Shown here: in pieces, positions 17,208 to 25,700 of the stretch
Position numbering within the stretch: the first letter of the stretch is position 1
Layout of the letters: each line of letters opens with the position of its first letter
Assembly: GCA_943787205.1 (NCBI GenBank)
Contig: CALSLN010000024.1
Span: 22,395-86,394 of the forward strand
Source: an uncultured Rhodospirillaceae bacterium
GTDB lineage: Bacteria > Pseudomonadota > Alphaproteobacteria > Rhodospirillales > Rhodospirillaceae
Length of the DNA stretch: 64,000 nucleotides
Direction: 5' to 3'
Made by a program: the position numbers and the translations under genes
The notes under the pieces: generated by a model
Database searches by the model: none
Seen by the model: only the letters and a program-made list of their open reading frames with translations
Told to the model about the DNA's origin: nothing

Positions 17208-19007
17208 ATGATCAAGCGGTATTTGTCGGCGGCGGTGGTATGGCTCGCGATTGCAGCACCAGTTCAGGCGCAGGAGTACACGGGCCTTTACGTCTTCGGC
17301 GATAGTTTGTCGGACTCTGGCAATCTGTTCGGATTGACCGGCGGCACCACGCCCCCAAGCCCACCTTATTTCAATGGCCGCTTCTCTGATGGCCCGGTCT
17401 GGGTTGAGAGTCTCGCCCCAGCTTTGGGTTTGACCTACACCCAAGCCACCAACTTCGCGATTGGTGGAGCCGAAGCAGGAAGCCTGAACGCGATAGATGT
17501 TGGTAATCAGGTGTTGGGATTCGTTGGCGCTGGCGGCACGGTTCCTGCTGGAGCCCTTACAGTCGTCTGGGCTGGCAACAACGATTTCCTCCGCAATGCT
17601 GCGACCACACCCGCAAGTGAATTGACCACGACCGTTGTCACCAGCATCGGCACAGCGATTGGAACACTTAACGCCTTTGGCGCGCAAAGCTTCTTGGTTC
17701 CAAACTTACCGAAGTTCGGTAACTCTCCAGGTGGGGCGTCGACGGGGCTCGGGCCGCAGTTGAATGAACTTGCATCTTTCTACAACACCAACCTTCATAA
17801 CGCGTTGATTGGTCTTGAAGAGTCTCTTGGTATTCAAGTGTTCATCATGGACGTCGAAGGTTTGTTCGATGACGTGATTGCTGATCCATCGGTTTACGGC
17901 ATGAGTAATGTGACGATCCCTTGCCTTGACGGTTTGGCGCAGCCAACGGGTGTTTGCCCAACCACTGAAGCAGCCAATGTCACGTTGTTCTGGGATGCGA
18001 TCCATCCCACCGGCGCGGCGCATTCTATTGTGTCTCAATTCGCTCAGGCCACCTTGGCTATGTACGACCAGCCACGCGTGGTCGCGACGACCTCATACAT
18101 GGGCCCGATCATCATGGATGCCCAACGCCAGACCACGGAACAGCGTTTGATGACCATTCGCTCGACCAGCAATGGATCGAAAGCGCCGGCTCAAGTTTAT
18201 GCGTCTTATCGCGCGGCGACAGGAGACCGGGATGGTAACGCCAGCCTCGAAGGCTTGGACTACGATTTGGATACCATCACGATCGGCATGGATAAAGTTG
18301 TCGGCTCCGGTTGGGCTATTGGTGCCGCGTTAACTTACGGCTCAGGCGACGTTGAATTAGCGGGCGGTGGGTTGACCGATTACGAAACGATGATTGGGTC
18401 TGCTTATGTCAGCTTCAATGGCGAGAGCGGCATGTTTATCGATCTCAGTGGCGGCATTAGCTCCGATGACTATGAGATGGATCGCAATACATCGTTCGTC
18501 TTCCGCCCTGTTGCCAATGGTGAAGCGGGCGGAACTAGCGCCTATTTTAACGCTGAAGCTGGATACAGTATGAATACGGGCAGTTTCCGTATTGGTCCGT
18601 ATGCGGGCGTTCGGTATCTCTCCACCGATATTGGCGCTTACGCTGAAACCGGCGCCGCTATGTTTAATCTTGATGTCTTGGACCAACGCGCCGGCGGTAT
18701 CGTCGGGTCCGTTGGCCTTGAAATCGGCAGCACCTATTCTGACCGCAGCATCAAGATTGTACCGCTTGTTCGTATCGCCTATGAGACCGAACTGGATAGC
18801 ATCGATTACGGTGCCAGCATTCAAACATCGACAGGACATATTGTGAGTGTCGGTCGCGGGTCTGATTCAAAGAACCGTATTGCAGCGAATGCAGGTTTGG
18901 CTCTGGTCGGTCAAAACTTCTCTGTCGCTTTGAGCTACCAAGGCACGGTGGATTACTCAGACGGCAAAGATGAAGGCTTCATGGGCCGCCTGAGCTATTG
19001 GTTCTAG
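17208..19007 (+). CDS. GDSL-family esterase/lipase autotransporter
   Basis: A 599-residue surface enzyme. The signal peptide is IKRYLSAAVVWLAIAAPVQA. The passenger begins at once with block I, YVFGDSLSDSGN, nucleophile Ser33, then WAGNNDFLRN (block III) and the catalytic pair in WDAIHPTGAAH (D263, H266). The C-terminal 250-270 residues have the alternating pattern of an autotransporter beta-barrel and end in MGRLSYWF with a terminal Phe. This is the EstA/PlpD-like arrangement of an esterase displayed on the outer membrane. I start at the ATG at 17208, with GGAAGG about ten bases upstream; in-frame codons further upstream are not signal-like. Lipid or ester hydrolysis at the cell surface is the expected role. 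Confidence 0.9.
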   Translation: MIKRYLSAAVVWLAIAAPVQAQEYTGLYVFGDSLSDSGNLFGLTGGTTPPSPPYFNGRFSDGPVWVESLAPALGLTYTQATNFAIGGAEAGSLNAIDVGNQVLGFVGAGGTVPAGALTVVWAGNNDFLRNAATTPASELTTTVVTSIGTAIGTLNAFGAQSFLVPNLPKFGNSPGGASTGLGPQLNELASFYNTNLHNALIGLEESLGIQVFIMDVEGLFDDVIADPSVYGMSNVTIPCLDGLAQPTGVCPTTEAANVTLFWDAIHPTGAAHSIVSQFAQATLAMYDQPRVVATTSYMGPIIMDAQRQTTEQRLMTIRSTSNGSKAPAQVYASYRAATGDRDGNASLEGLDYDLDTITIGMDKVVGSGWAIGAALTYGSGDVELAGGGLTDYETMIGSAYVSFNGESGMFIDLSGGISSDDYEMDRNTSFVFRPVANGEAGGTSAYFNAEAGYSMNTGSFRIGPYAGVRYLSTDIGAYAETGAAMFNLDVLDQRAGGIVGSVGLEIGSTYSDRSIKIVPLVRIAYETELDSIDYGASIQTSTGHIVSVGRGSDSKNRIAANAGLALVGQNFSVALSYQGTVDYSDGKDEGFMGRLSYWF

Positions 19008-19035
19008 GGTCTAAATCTTTTATGGCGGTGCTGGG

Positions 19036-20970
19036 ATGAGAAGTGTTCTAGCAAGTGTGAGCTTTCTGTTGCTTGGATTGGTGTCGAACACCGATGCCCA
19101 AGCTGAGCCTTTAGATCCGGCTGCCGTAGAAGCGTTTTTCGACAGTAACATCACAGAATTAATGGAGGGCACCGGCATACCCGGTGTCACTCTGTCTGTG
19201 GTTCAGAATGGCGAGTTGATTCTCATTAAGGGGTATGGTGTCGCCGACATCAAAACGGGTGAACCGGTCGACCCTGAAACCACCGTGTTTCGAATTGGGT
19301 CTATTACCAAACCCTTCACCGCTATTGCTGCGCTTCAACAGGTGGATGCGGGGACTTTAGATTTAAATACCGACGTTAATCAGTACCTGTTTCCATATCA
19401 GGTACCAAATACGTATCCCGAGCCAGTGACATCGCATCATATTCTAACCCACCAAAGCGGGTTTGACGTTGATATCAGTTACCTCTACGGACCCCGGTTC
19501 AAGACGGAAAAACTAAGCCCGGAAGAAATTGAAAGGCGTTTCATTAGAGTGCGGCGCCCAGGGGAAGTGGCAGCATACGACAATCTCGGTTTCGGAACTT
19601 TGGGTTTGGTGATCGATTCTGTGTCAGGTGGATCTTATGACCGGGCCTTAGCAAAAGGCATCTTCCGGCCACTTGGTATGCATCGATCTTTTGTTGATTT
19701 ACCGCCAAATCGCACGGTCAATCTGGCTGGGTGTCATCTTTGGTCCTCGCCAGAGAAGGTCTGGTCTTGCGAGCATGATAATTTTAGTGATCTTACTAAG
19801 TCTGCTGGTGCCATCGCCTCGACGGCATCGGATATGGCCAAGTTTATGCTGTGGTTGTTGGATGATAATAAACTGGAAGACGACCCAGTTCTGTCACCTG
19901 AGTCCTTCTCTGATTTGACCAATTTTGATAATTACCGGCCGCACCCTATGTCTCCAGGCATTGGTCGCTCGCTTATGGAGTACAAAGTGTCCGGTCGTCG
20001 GGTTTTCGGGCATGATGGTGGCCTTAATGGCTTCATGTCAGACATGTCGCTCTTCCCTGATGCGAGCGTTGGCTACTTTGTCAGTTTGGCGGGCACGCCT
20101 GGTCTCATGGCACCATTGAAGTTGTCGGCTCTATTAACGCAGGCCCAGGGCGCACCGAGCGGAGACGCAATTAAGGTCTTTCAAGACAAATATATTGGAT
20201 TAAAGAAATCCTTTGCGGAAGCATTCGTGCCGCAGTCAGTTGATTGGCCGCCCGTACTCTCAAGCACGGATTCAGAACAGTTAGGTTCAATCAATATTCA
20301 AGACAGTGTGCCAGGAATTTACCGTAGCCTTCGCAATACCTCTAAGACGTTGCTCGTCAGATTGGCCGGTGCTGCGCAATCCCCTGTCATTAGTATGCCA
20401 TCCTCGAACACATTAGTGAGCAGCATCTCAGGCGCTTATCAGGAAGCGGCGCCCCTATTCTTCGAGAATGAAGAAAAAACAGCGCTGGTAATTCGTTCAA
20501 CGGATGACAACACGTACATTTTTGGGTCAACACTACCCGTAGGTGGCGTGAAGCGACATCCGCAATACACCTCTCCTACATTAACCCTTTTGCCGGCACC
20601 GATCGCTTTGCTGGTTTTACTCAGCGGTGTTGTCTATCTGCTTCCCAGGTTTTCCGGTGATCGCCGTCGCATCGCCTTGTTTGGTCTACTCGGCGTTGGA
20701 TTGGTCCTGTCCGCTGTCTTGCTCGAGTTGGAATACGCGACTTGGTTTGAACTTGTGAAAGGAAACTCACTTCTTCCCTTGCTGTGGCGCTTGGCTTTGG
20801 TCATCGGGCTCGTGATTTTGCTCAGAACCGTTATGGGCGTCGTCCGCGTTTGGCGGGGTAAGGGGTATGGCACGGGCTGGCGCGGCAGTGTGCAAAAGTG
20901 TCACGGCGCGTTGATCGCCGCGTCGTGCCTCATCATCGTCAGTCTGTCAGCCTACTGGGCAGCGGCCTAG
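19036..20970 (+). CDS. Beta-lactamase-family serine hydrolase with C-terminal membrane segments
   Basis: A 644-residue protein of the class C beta-lactamase/penicillin-binding fold (PF00144). A signal peptide (SVLASVSFLLLGLVSNTDAQ) leads to the SxxK motif SITK (S89-K92), the YxN motif YDN (Y181-N183) and HDGG (H326), the equivalent of KTG. About 130 C-terminal residues contain several hydrophobic helices (PAPIALLVLLSGVVYLL, ALFGLLGVGLVLSAVLL, LALVIGLVILLRTVMG, ALIAASCLIIVSLSAYW), so the catalytic domain is held at the periplasmic face of the inner membrane. True beta-lactamase activity is unlikely; peptidase or esterase activity is typical for this subgroup. It starts 28 bases after the GDSL gene and is probably co-transcribed with it. 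Confidence 0.87.
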   Translation: MRSVLASVSFLLLGLVSNTDAQAEPLDPAAVEAFFDSNITELMEGTGIPGVTLSVVQNGELILIKGYGVADIKTGEPVDPETTVFRIGSITKPFTAIAALQQVDAGTLDLNTDVNQYLFPYQVPNTYPEPVTSHHILTHQSGFDVDISYLYGPRFKTEKLSPEEIERRFIRVRRPGEVAAYDNLGFGTLGLVIDSVSGGSYDRALAKGIFRPLGMHRSFVDLPPNRTVNLAGCHLWSSPEKVWSCEHDNFSDLTKSAGAIASTASDMAKFMLWLLDDNKLEDDPVLSPESFSDLTNFDNYRPHPMSPGIGRSLMEYKVSGRRVFGHDGGLNGFMSDMSLFPDASVGYFVSLAGTPGLMAPLKLSALLTQAQGAPSGDAIKVFQDKYIGLKKSFAEAFVPQSVDWPPVLSSTDSEQLGSINIQDSVPGIYRSLRNTSKTLLVRLAGAAQSPVISMPSSNTLVSSISGAYQEAAPLFFENEEKTALVIRSTDDNTYIFGSTLPVGGVKRHPQYTSPTLTLLPAPIALLVLLSGVVYLLPRFSGDRRRIALFGLLGVGLVLSAVLLELEYATWFELVKGNSLLPLLWRLALVIGLVILLRTVMGVVRVWRGKGYGTGWRGSVQKCHGALIAASCLIIVSLSAYWAAA

Positions 20971-20974
20971 GAGT

Positions 20975-21493
20975 TTACTCCGGCTCGCCGGCCCATTTCT
21001 CTGGGCGATGGCCAGTGTTCGCGGCTTCGTCTGGATCCCATTCGATCAAGTTGATCTTCTCGCCATCGGGGCCGCGCAAGGCCATTTCCCGTTGCTTGAT
21101 ATGGCCACGCACGCTTAACCGCTTTGGCTCGCAGACAACGGTGTGTGGAAAAGCCTTGGCGCGGCGAATAACCTCATCCAGGTCGCTGCAATAGAACACC
21201 ATGCAGATCTCTCCCAGGTTACAGCCTTCGCTTGGCCGTTCGATTTTGGGCGGTGCCGGATTCTTTACCTCAAACAATCCCACCATGCCGTAGGCCGTAA
21301 AGTCAGGTTGCTTGAGAATACACACCCGGGTCGTGACCCCGTCTGGCATGCCAATAAACTCATGCATGTTGCCACCTTCGGCGGTGCCTTCCGAGTAAAC
21401 CTCGGTGAGGCCCAGCACGTCGCCATAAAAGGCTTTTGATTGTTCTAAGTCGGAGACTTGTAAGGCCGCGCGGACCATTTGGCTGAGTTTCAT
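20975..21493 (-). CDS. VOC-family protein (glyoxalase/dioxygenase fold)
   Basis: A 172-residue vicinal-oxygen-chelate protein. The first beta-alpha-beta module reads ALQVSDLEQSKAFYGDVLGL and the second carries FYCSDLDEVIRRAKAF and ALRGPDGEKINLIEWD, the typical end of a glyoxalase-like domain. Metal ligands are not certain. It could be a lyase, isomerase or dioxygenase. Its 3' end is four bases from the convergent serine hydrolase. I start at the ATG at 21493 because AGAG is well spaced for it; an ATG two codons upstream is possible. Confidence 0.82.
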   Translation of the reverse strand: MKLSQMVRAALQVSDLEQSKAFYGDVLGLTEVYSEGTAEGGNMHEFIGMPDGVTTRVCILKQPDFTAYGMVGLFEVKNPAPPKIERPSEGCNLGEICMVFYCSDLDEVIRRAKAFPHTVVCEPKRLSVRGHIKQREMALRGPDGEKINLIEWDPDEAANTGHRPEKWAGEPE

Positions 21494-21705
21494 GATCATC
21501 TCTATGTTATGCAGAATAGTCCTTCATTCTGGCAGGGCAAGAGGAATAACGATAGGGTTTCCGAGAGATTTCGCGAGACTGCTCTGCGCGGTGTGGGCTT
21601 CGTTGGTCAGGTTGGCGAAACGACTACAGTTTAGGACAGGATTGGTTTTCCATCGGTCCCGCATTTTGCTACGACTACACAACACTTTTTACGGGAGAGG
21701 TTTCC

Positions 21706-22908
21706 ATGCTTGATCGTCGTTCTCTGTTTGCTGCCACGGCTGCTGTCGGGTCTTTTGTTGGCGCTGTTTTTAAGGGACGTACGGCTGCCGCGGCCACATA
21801 TGCGAAAAACGCTACCATTCCGGGTGAGGTCGAGCCCCGTGGCACCGATGGCCGCCATGAACGTCTCCCCACGTTAGATTTAGAAAGTCAGCATGATTTT
21901 CATTCTGGCATTCGCGGTTGGAACAGCCGCGTCGCAGGAAAAGCGGCCCAGCAGCGCGTTGAAAAGATCATGGTTGAGAATGGTCTGGACAAAAGAGCCA
22001 CCATGTCGACCGAAAAAGCACTGTCTTTGATCGAACATGATCATGTCGTTGGTACCAGCGCTCGCACGTGGATCAGCAATCAGCAGACCATGTGGAAATC
22101 CATGCAGGATTATTATCACGCCAATGCGGATGACTACCTGGCTGAGATGGAAGCCTTCGATAACATTGGGCCAGGGACGTTAGAGCTGAACCCGGACATG
22201 GATATCCCCACCTATACGAAGCATGAAATTCATATGCAGCCGGGTGGATATGTCGGTGATGAGTTCGCAGGCCACATGTATCACTACGGCACCAACAATT
22301 TTTACACCGGTGGTCGCGGTGACAATGAACAAGATCAAATTCACATAGGCACAGCAGAGCGCATGCCTTTGCCGGAGGATGGCAAAGTTAAGCGCATCCT
22401 CGTACAGGGGTGTGGTCCCGGTCAGTTTACCGTGGCCTTAAAAGAGCGGTTCCCCGATGCTGAAGTTTGGGGCATTGATGTTGGTGGTCCGCTTGTTCGC
22501 TATGGCCATATGCGCGCCGTTGAGCTTGGCGTCGATGTTAATTTTGCCCAGCGCTTAGCCGAAGATACAAAATTCCCGGATGGATACTTTGATATCGTCA
22601 CATCATTTATTATTCATCACGAACTTCCGGCAGATAAAACAAAAGAAGTGTTCCGTGAAGCACACCGGGTGACTCGTAAGGGCGGGTATTTTTATCCTGT
22701 CGACTTCCGCACCAGAGCATCAGAAAACCCAGCGTTTGCGCAGTACCGTACGTGGTGGGACCACCGCTGGAATACGGAAGTCTGGAGCCAAGAATTCCGC
22801 AGCATCAATTTGGAAGATGAATTGGTGAACGCCGGGTTCAAGTTAAAGGAAGATGCGAAGCCCGTGTTGCGTGGTTTCGGTGTTCGTCATGCTATCAAGC
22901 AAGCCTAG
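21706..22908 (+). CDS. SAM-dependent methyltransferase with Tat-like leader (copy 2)
   Basis: Paralogue of the gene at 12847, 400 residues. The leader MLDRRSLFAATAAVGSFVGA again has DRRSLF and an Ala-rich cleavage region (TAAAATY). Motif I is ILVQGCGPGQF at about residues 231-241, with a Val-Gln in place of the more usual Leu-Asp. VWGIDVGGPLVRYGHMRA matches copy 1 closely, as does KHEIHMQPGGYVGD in the N-terminal domain. The ribosome site GGGAGAGG lies five bases before the ATG. It is divergent from the VOC gene and followed by a strong terminator at 22990. The shared twin-arginine leader in two diverged copies argues that export is real and selected. Confidence 0.82.
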   Translation: MLDRRSLFAATAAVGSFVGAVFKGRTAAAATYAKNATIPGEVEPRGTDGRHERLPTLDLESQHDFHSGIRGWNSRVAGKAAQQRVEKIMVENGLDKRATMSTEKALSLIEHDHVVGTSARTWISNQQTMWKSMQDYYHANADDYLAEMEAFDNIGPGTLELNPDMDIPTYTKHEIHMQPGGYVGDEFAGHMYHYGTNNFYTGGRGDNEQDQIHIGTAERMPLPEDGKVKRILVQGCGPGQFTVALKERFPDAEVWGIDVGGPLVRYGHMRAVELGVDVNFAQRLAEDTKFPDGYFDIVTSFIIHHELPADKTKEVFREAHRVTRKGGYFYPVDFRTRASENPAFAQYRTWWDHRWNTEVWSQEFRSINLEDELVNAGFKLKEDAKPVLRGFGVRHAIKQA

Positions 22909-22939
22909 CTTGGGCTTCGCGTCTCTTAATTGTGATCGT

Positions 22940-22960
22940 GCTATGACGCGAAGTCATAGC
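22940..22960. repeat. Perfect inverted repeat between methyltransferase and receptor genes
   Basis: GCTATGAC (22940-22947) and GTCATAGC (22953-22960) are perfect inverted copies around a five-base loop. There is no T tract after it, so it may be an operator or a message-stabilising stem ahead of the true terminator at 22990. Confidence 0.5.
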
Positions 22961-22989
22961 AAATTTCAAACACGGTGATAGTTTGAGGA

Positions 22990-23016
22990 AGCCCCGTTCA
23001 AGAACGGGGCTTTTTT
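22990..23016 (+). terminator. Rho-independent terminator after methyltransferase copy 2
   Basis: AGCCCCGTT (22990-22998) pairs with AACGGGGCT (23003-23011) around CAAG and runs into TTTTTT (23011-23016). This is a textbook intrinsic terminator. It also shows that the following receptor gene cannot begin at the in-frame upstream codon at 22983, because coding sequence would then contain the terminator. Confidence 0.9.
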
Positions 23017-23048
23017 CAATAACGCCAAGAACTGGCAAACGGGTGGGT

Positions 23049-25196
23049 ATGTTACGTTTCAGTGGAGGAGGGCTTGCTGTTATCGCGTTAGCGGTATCGC
23101 TTAGCAGTGCCCATGTTTATGGCGCATCTGCCCAGGACGCACCTGCACTAGACCCTCAAGTCCAAGTTCAAACCCGAGACGGTACGGATACTGGTTCCGT
23201 TGTGGTCTACGATGCGGAATATTTCGCGCAGTACAATCCGATCACGGCTGAAGACATGCTCAACCGTATTCCGGGCACGGAAGGTCTTGTTGGCGGCTTC
23301 GGTAGTGATCAGGAAGAGCGTCGGGGGTTGCGCTCAAACACGGATCAAATCCTGATTGATGGTAAACGCCTGACCGGTAAAGAAAACCAAAGCTCAAGTT
23401 TTTTGGAGAGGTTGCCGGCCAAATCCGTCGAACGCATCGAACTGATTACGGGCAACGTGCGTGAGTTGGATACGGATGTAGGCGTGCGGGTCATTAACGT
23501 TGTCCTGAAAGAAGGTACGGGACGCGGTAGTGGTTTTGCACAAATTGGCACCTTCGTATTCTCCGATGGCGCAGTCGTACCGATGGGTAGTCTCTCGTAC
23601 AACGGATCAGTGGGGAACCTATCCTACAACGCATCGACACAACTTCGGCCCGCGCAGTCTCCTACAGATGTTGTTGATATTATTCGCAGCCCTACCGGAG
23701 ACCGTGTCAGCGTTATTGAAGAAGAACGCCGTCAGTCCCAAAGGCAAATTGAAGGGCGAGGTGCGCTCACCTATAATTGGGAAAGCGGTAAGACGCTGCA
23801 ACTCAATGGTCTCTTCACTTATTTTCCGCGCGATAACTTTGATACCACCACGACTTTTCTTGATCCTGGCAACGGCTCGTTGATCGAGTCAGGAACGGTT
23901 GTCGATAACATCAAAGGTGACAACACGACGTGGGAGATCAGTGGGGATTACAGCCAGTCTCTTGGAAAATCCCTGAACTTTACTGGGTTATTCATTTACT
24001 CAAATAGTGGCGTTGATCGCGAGAACGAGAATTTTATCCAGGTTGGTGAAGATCGAACGCAGACCGGTGGTGACAACCGTGATCAAACTGCGACGGAGAA
24101 AATTTTACGTGGAACGCTGAATTGGAACATTGCCAAGAAGCACGATTTGGAACTGGGTGTGGAAGGCGCAATCAATACTCTGGACAAAGACCTGGATTTT
24201 TTCTCCGTCGTGAACGGGGCAATCTTTGATATCCCAATTATAAATAGCGATCAGAAGATTACGGAAGATCGCATCGAAGGCTTTAGCACCTATAGCTGGA
24301 AACCTATCGATGGTCTTGAAATTGAAACGGGTCTTGCCGCCGAATACTCCTCTCTGACTCAAATCGGCAGTGATGTGGGAACGGAGCGTTCCTTCACCTT
24401 CGTCAAACCCAGCCTGGATATTTGGTACAATGTCGATTCAGCCACGCAAGTGTGGTTCTCGGCGAGCCGCGACGTGGGGCAATTGGACTTTGATGATTTT
24501 GTCGCCACCGTAAACCGCGAAGACAATGAAGTGCTGTCCGGGAACCCGGAGCTCGCGCCAGAAAAATCCTGGGACTTTGAAGTCGGGGCCGAGCGCCGTC
24601 TGAACGATGGGGCGGGCGTTATCAACGGACGTGTTTTCTATCGTCGTGTTAATGACGTCAAGGACCTTATTCCCTTTGGTTTGACGGATTCACAGCCTGG
24701 CAACTTGGGCAGTGGCGACCATTACGGGGCCGAAATAGAAGGCAGTATTCGGTTTGGCCGTTTCACCAGTGTCGACGCTGTCCTTAGTGGTTCTTTTCTC
24801 ATTCAAGATTCAAAAGTTGCCGACCCGTTTACAGGTGTGAACCGGCGCTTTGGCAATCAAACGAAGTATGAATACAGCATGGAGGCCCGCCACGACGTAA
24901 AGTCATGGGGAACCTCTTACGGCTTTGATTTTTCAAAGAAGGGCCCGAACCTAGAGAGTGACGTCGCCGAGTTGGATTTAAAATCCACGACGCTCGATGC
25001 GCGTATCTTTCTTGAGCAGACCATCACGGACGGTACAATCCTGCGTCTGTTCTGGGCCAACATGCTGAAGATTAGTAACAAGCGTGTGCGGACCGTGTTC
25101 GACCCCAGTCAGGCCAGCGGCACCATTGATCGCGTTGAGTTTCGCGACTCAGAACGAGGCTGGATCGCAGGCTTTAGGCTGAGAACGACGTTCTAA
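23049..25196 (+). CDS. TonB-dependent receptor-type outer-membrane protein
   Basis: A 715-residue receptor. The signal peptide is about LRFSGGGLAVIALAVSLSSA with cleavage near ASAQD. The plug domain has AEDMLNRIPGTEGLVGGFGS, LIDGKRLTGKENQ and SVERIELITGNV, the usual order for this superfamily; the plug lacks a clear TonB box. The C-terminus ends in IAGFRLRTTF with the terminal Phe of an outer-membrane barrel. I use the ATG at 23049, after the intrinsic terminator at 22990-23016. It sits between a methyltransferase and a VOC gene. The ligand is unknown. Confidence 0.88.
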   Translation: MLRFSGGGLAVIALAVSLSSAHVYGASAQDAPALDPQVQVQTRDGTDTGSVVVYDAEYFAQYNPITAEDMLNRIPGTEGLVGGFGSDQEERRGLRSNTDQILIDGKRLTGKENQSSSFLERLPAKSVERIELITGNVRELDTDVGVRVINVVLKEGTGRGSGFAQIGTFVFSDGAVVPMGSLSYNGSVGNLSYNASTQLRPAQSPTDVVDIIRSPTGDRVSVIEEERRQSQRQIEGRGALTYNWESGKTLQLNGLFTYFPRDNFDTTTTFLDPGNGSLIESGTVVDNIKGDNTTWEISGDYSQSLGKSLNFTGLFIYSNSGVDRENENFIQVGEDRTQTGGDNRDQTATEKILRGTLNWNIAKKHDLELGVEGAINTLDKDLDFFSVVNGAIFDIPIINSDQKITEDRIEGFSTYSWKPIDGLEIETGLAAEYSSLTQIGSDVGTERSFTFVKPSLDIWYNVDSATQVWFSASRDVGQLDFDDFVATVNREDNEVLSGNPELAPEKSWDFEVGAERRLNDGAGVINGRVFYRRVNDVKDLIPFGLTDSQPGNLGSGDHYGAEIEGSIRFGRFTSVDAVLSGSFLIQDSKVADPFTGVNRRFGNQTKYEYSMEARHDVKSWGTSYGFDFSKKGPNLESDVAELDLKSTTLDARIFLEQTITDGTILRLFWANMLKISNKRVRTVFDPSQASGTIDRVEFRDSERGWIAGFRLRTTF

Positions 25197-25259
25197 AGTG
25201 TCTCGCTTTGTCACGGGTGGTTAGTCTCGAAGAATTGTAAATCTATAGGGTGAGTTTTA

Positions 25260-25670
25260 ATGAGTGAATTATGCTTAACGTTAGGGGTAGACCACGTCGG
25301 TTTGACCGTCAGTGACCTAGCGGCAACGCGTGATTTTTTTGTTGAGTGCTTAGGCTGGGAGGTTGTCGGCGAGAAATCTGACTATCCTGCAGTCTTTGTC
25401 TCGGATGGGATATCGCGTCTTACGCTCTGGCAGGTTCATGATACCACCGACTGTGTCGCCTTTGATCGGAGGCAAAACGTCGGGCTCCACCATTTGGCAT
25501 TAAAAGTGGCTAATCGAGCCGCGCTTGATGCTGTGTTTGAGCAAGTGAAGGACTGGCCTGGTGTCGAAATTGAATTCGCACCAGAAACTTCAGGTGGCGG
25601 GCCTAAGTTTCACACGATGATCCGTGAGCCAAGCGGAAGCCGGATCGAGTTTTCCTGGGACCCTCGGTAG
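25260..25670 (+). CDS. VOC-family protein (single glyoxalase-like domain)
   Basis: A 136-residue protein with the two beta-alpha-beta-beta modules of the vicinal-oxygen-chelate fold: VDHVGLTVSDLAATRDFFVE at the start with a likely metal His, VGLHHLALKV in the middle, and IREPSGSRIEFSWDP with the ligand Glu at the end. The pattern of His, His and Glu is that of metal-dependent glyoxalase or dioxygenase relatives. It begins 63 bases after the TonB receptor and may be in its operon. Substrate unknown. Confidence 0.85.
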   Translation: MSELCLTLGVDHVGLTVSDLAATRDFFVECLGWEVVGEKSDYPAVFVSDGISRLTLWQVHDTTDCVAFDRRQNVGLHHLALKVANRAALDAVFEQVKDWPGVEIEFAPETSGGGPKFHTMIREPSGSRIEFSWDPR

Positions 25671-25700
25671 ATCTTCAGCGGCTACAAACTTCTGCACAGT

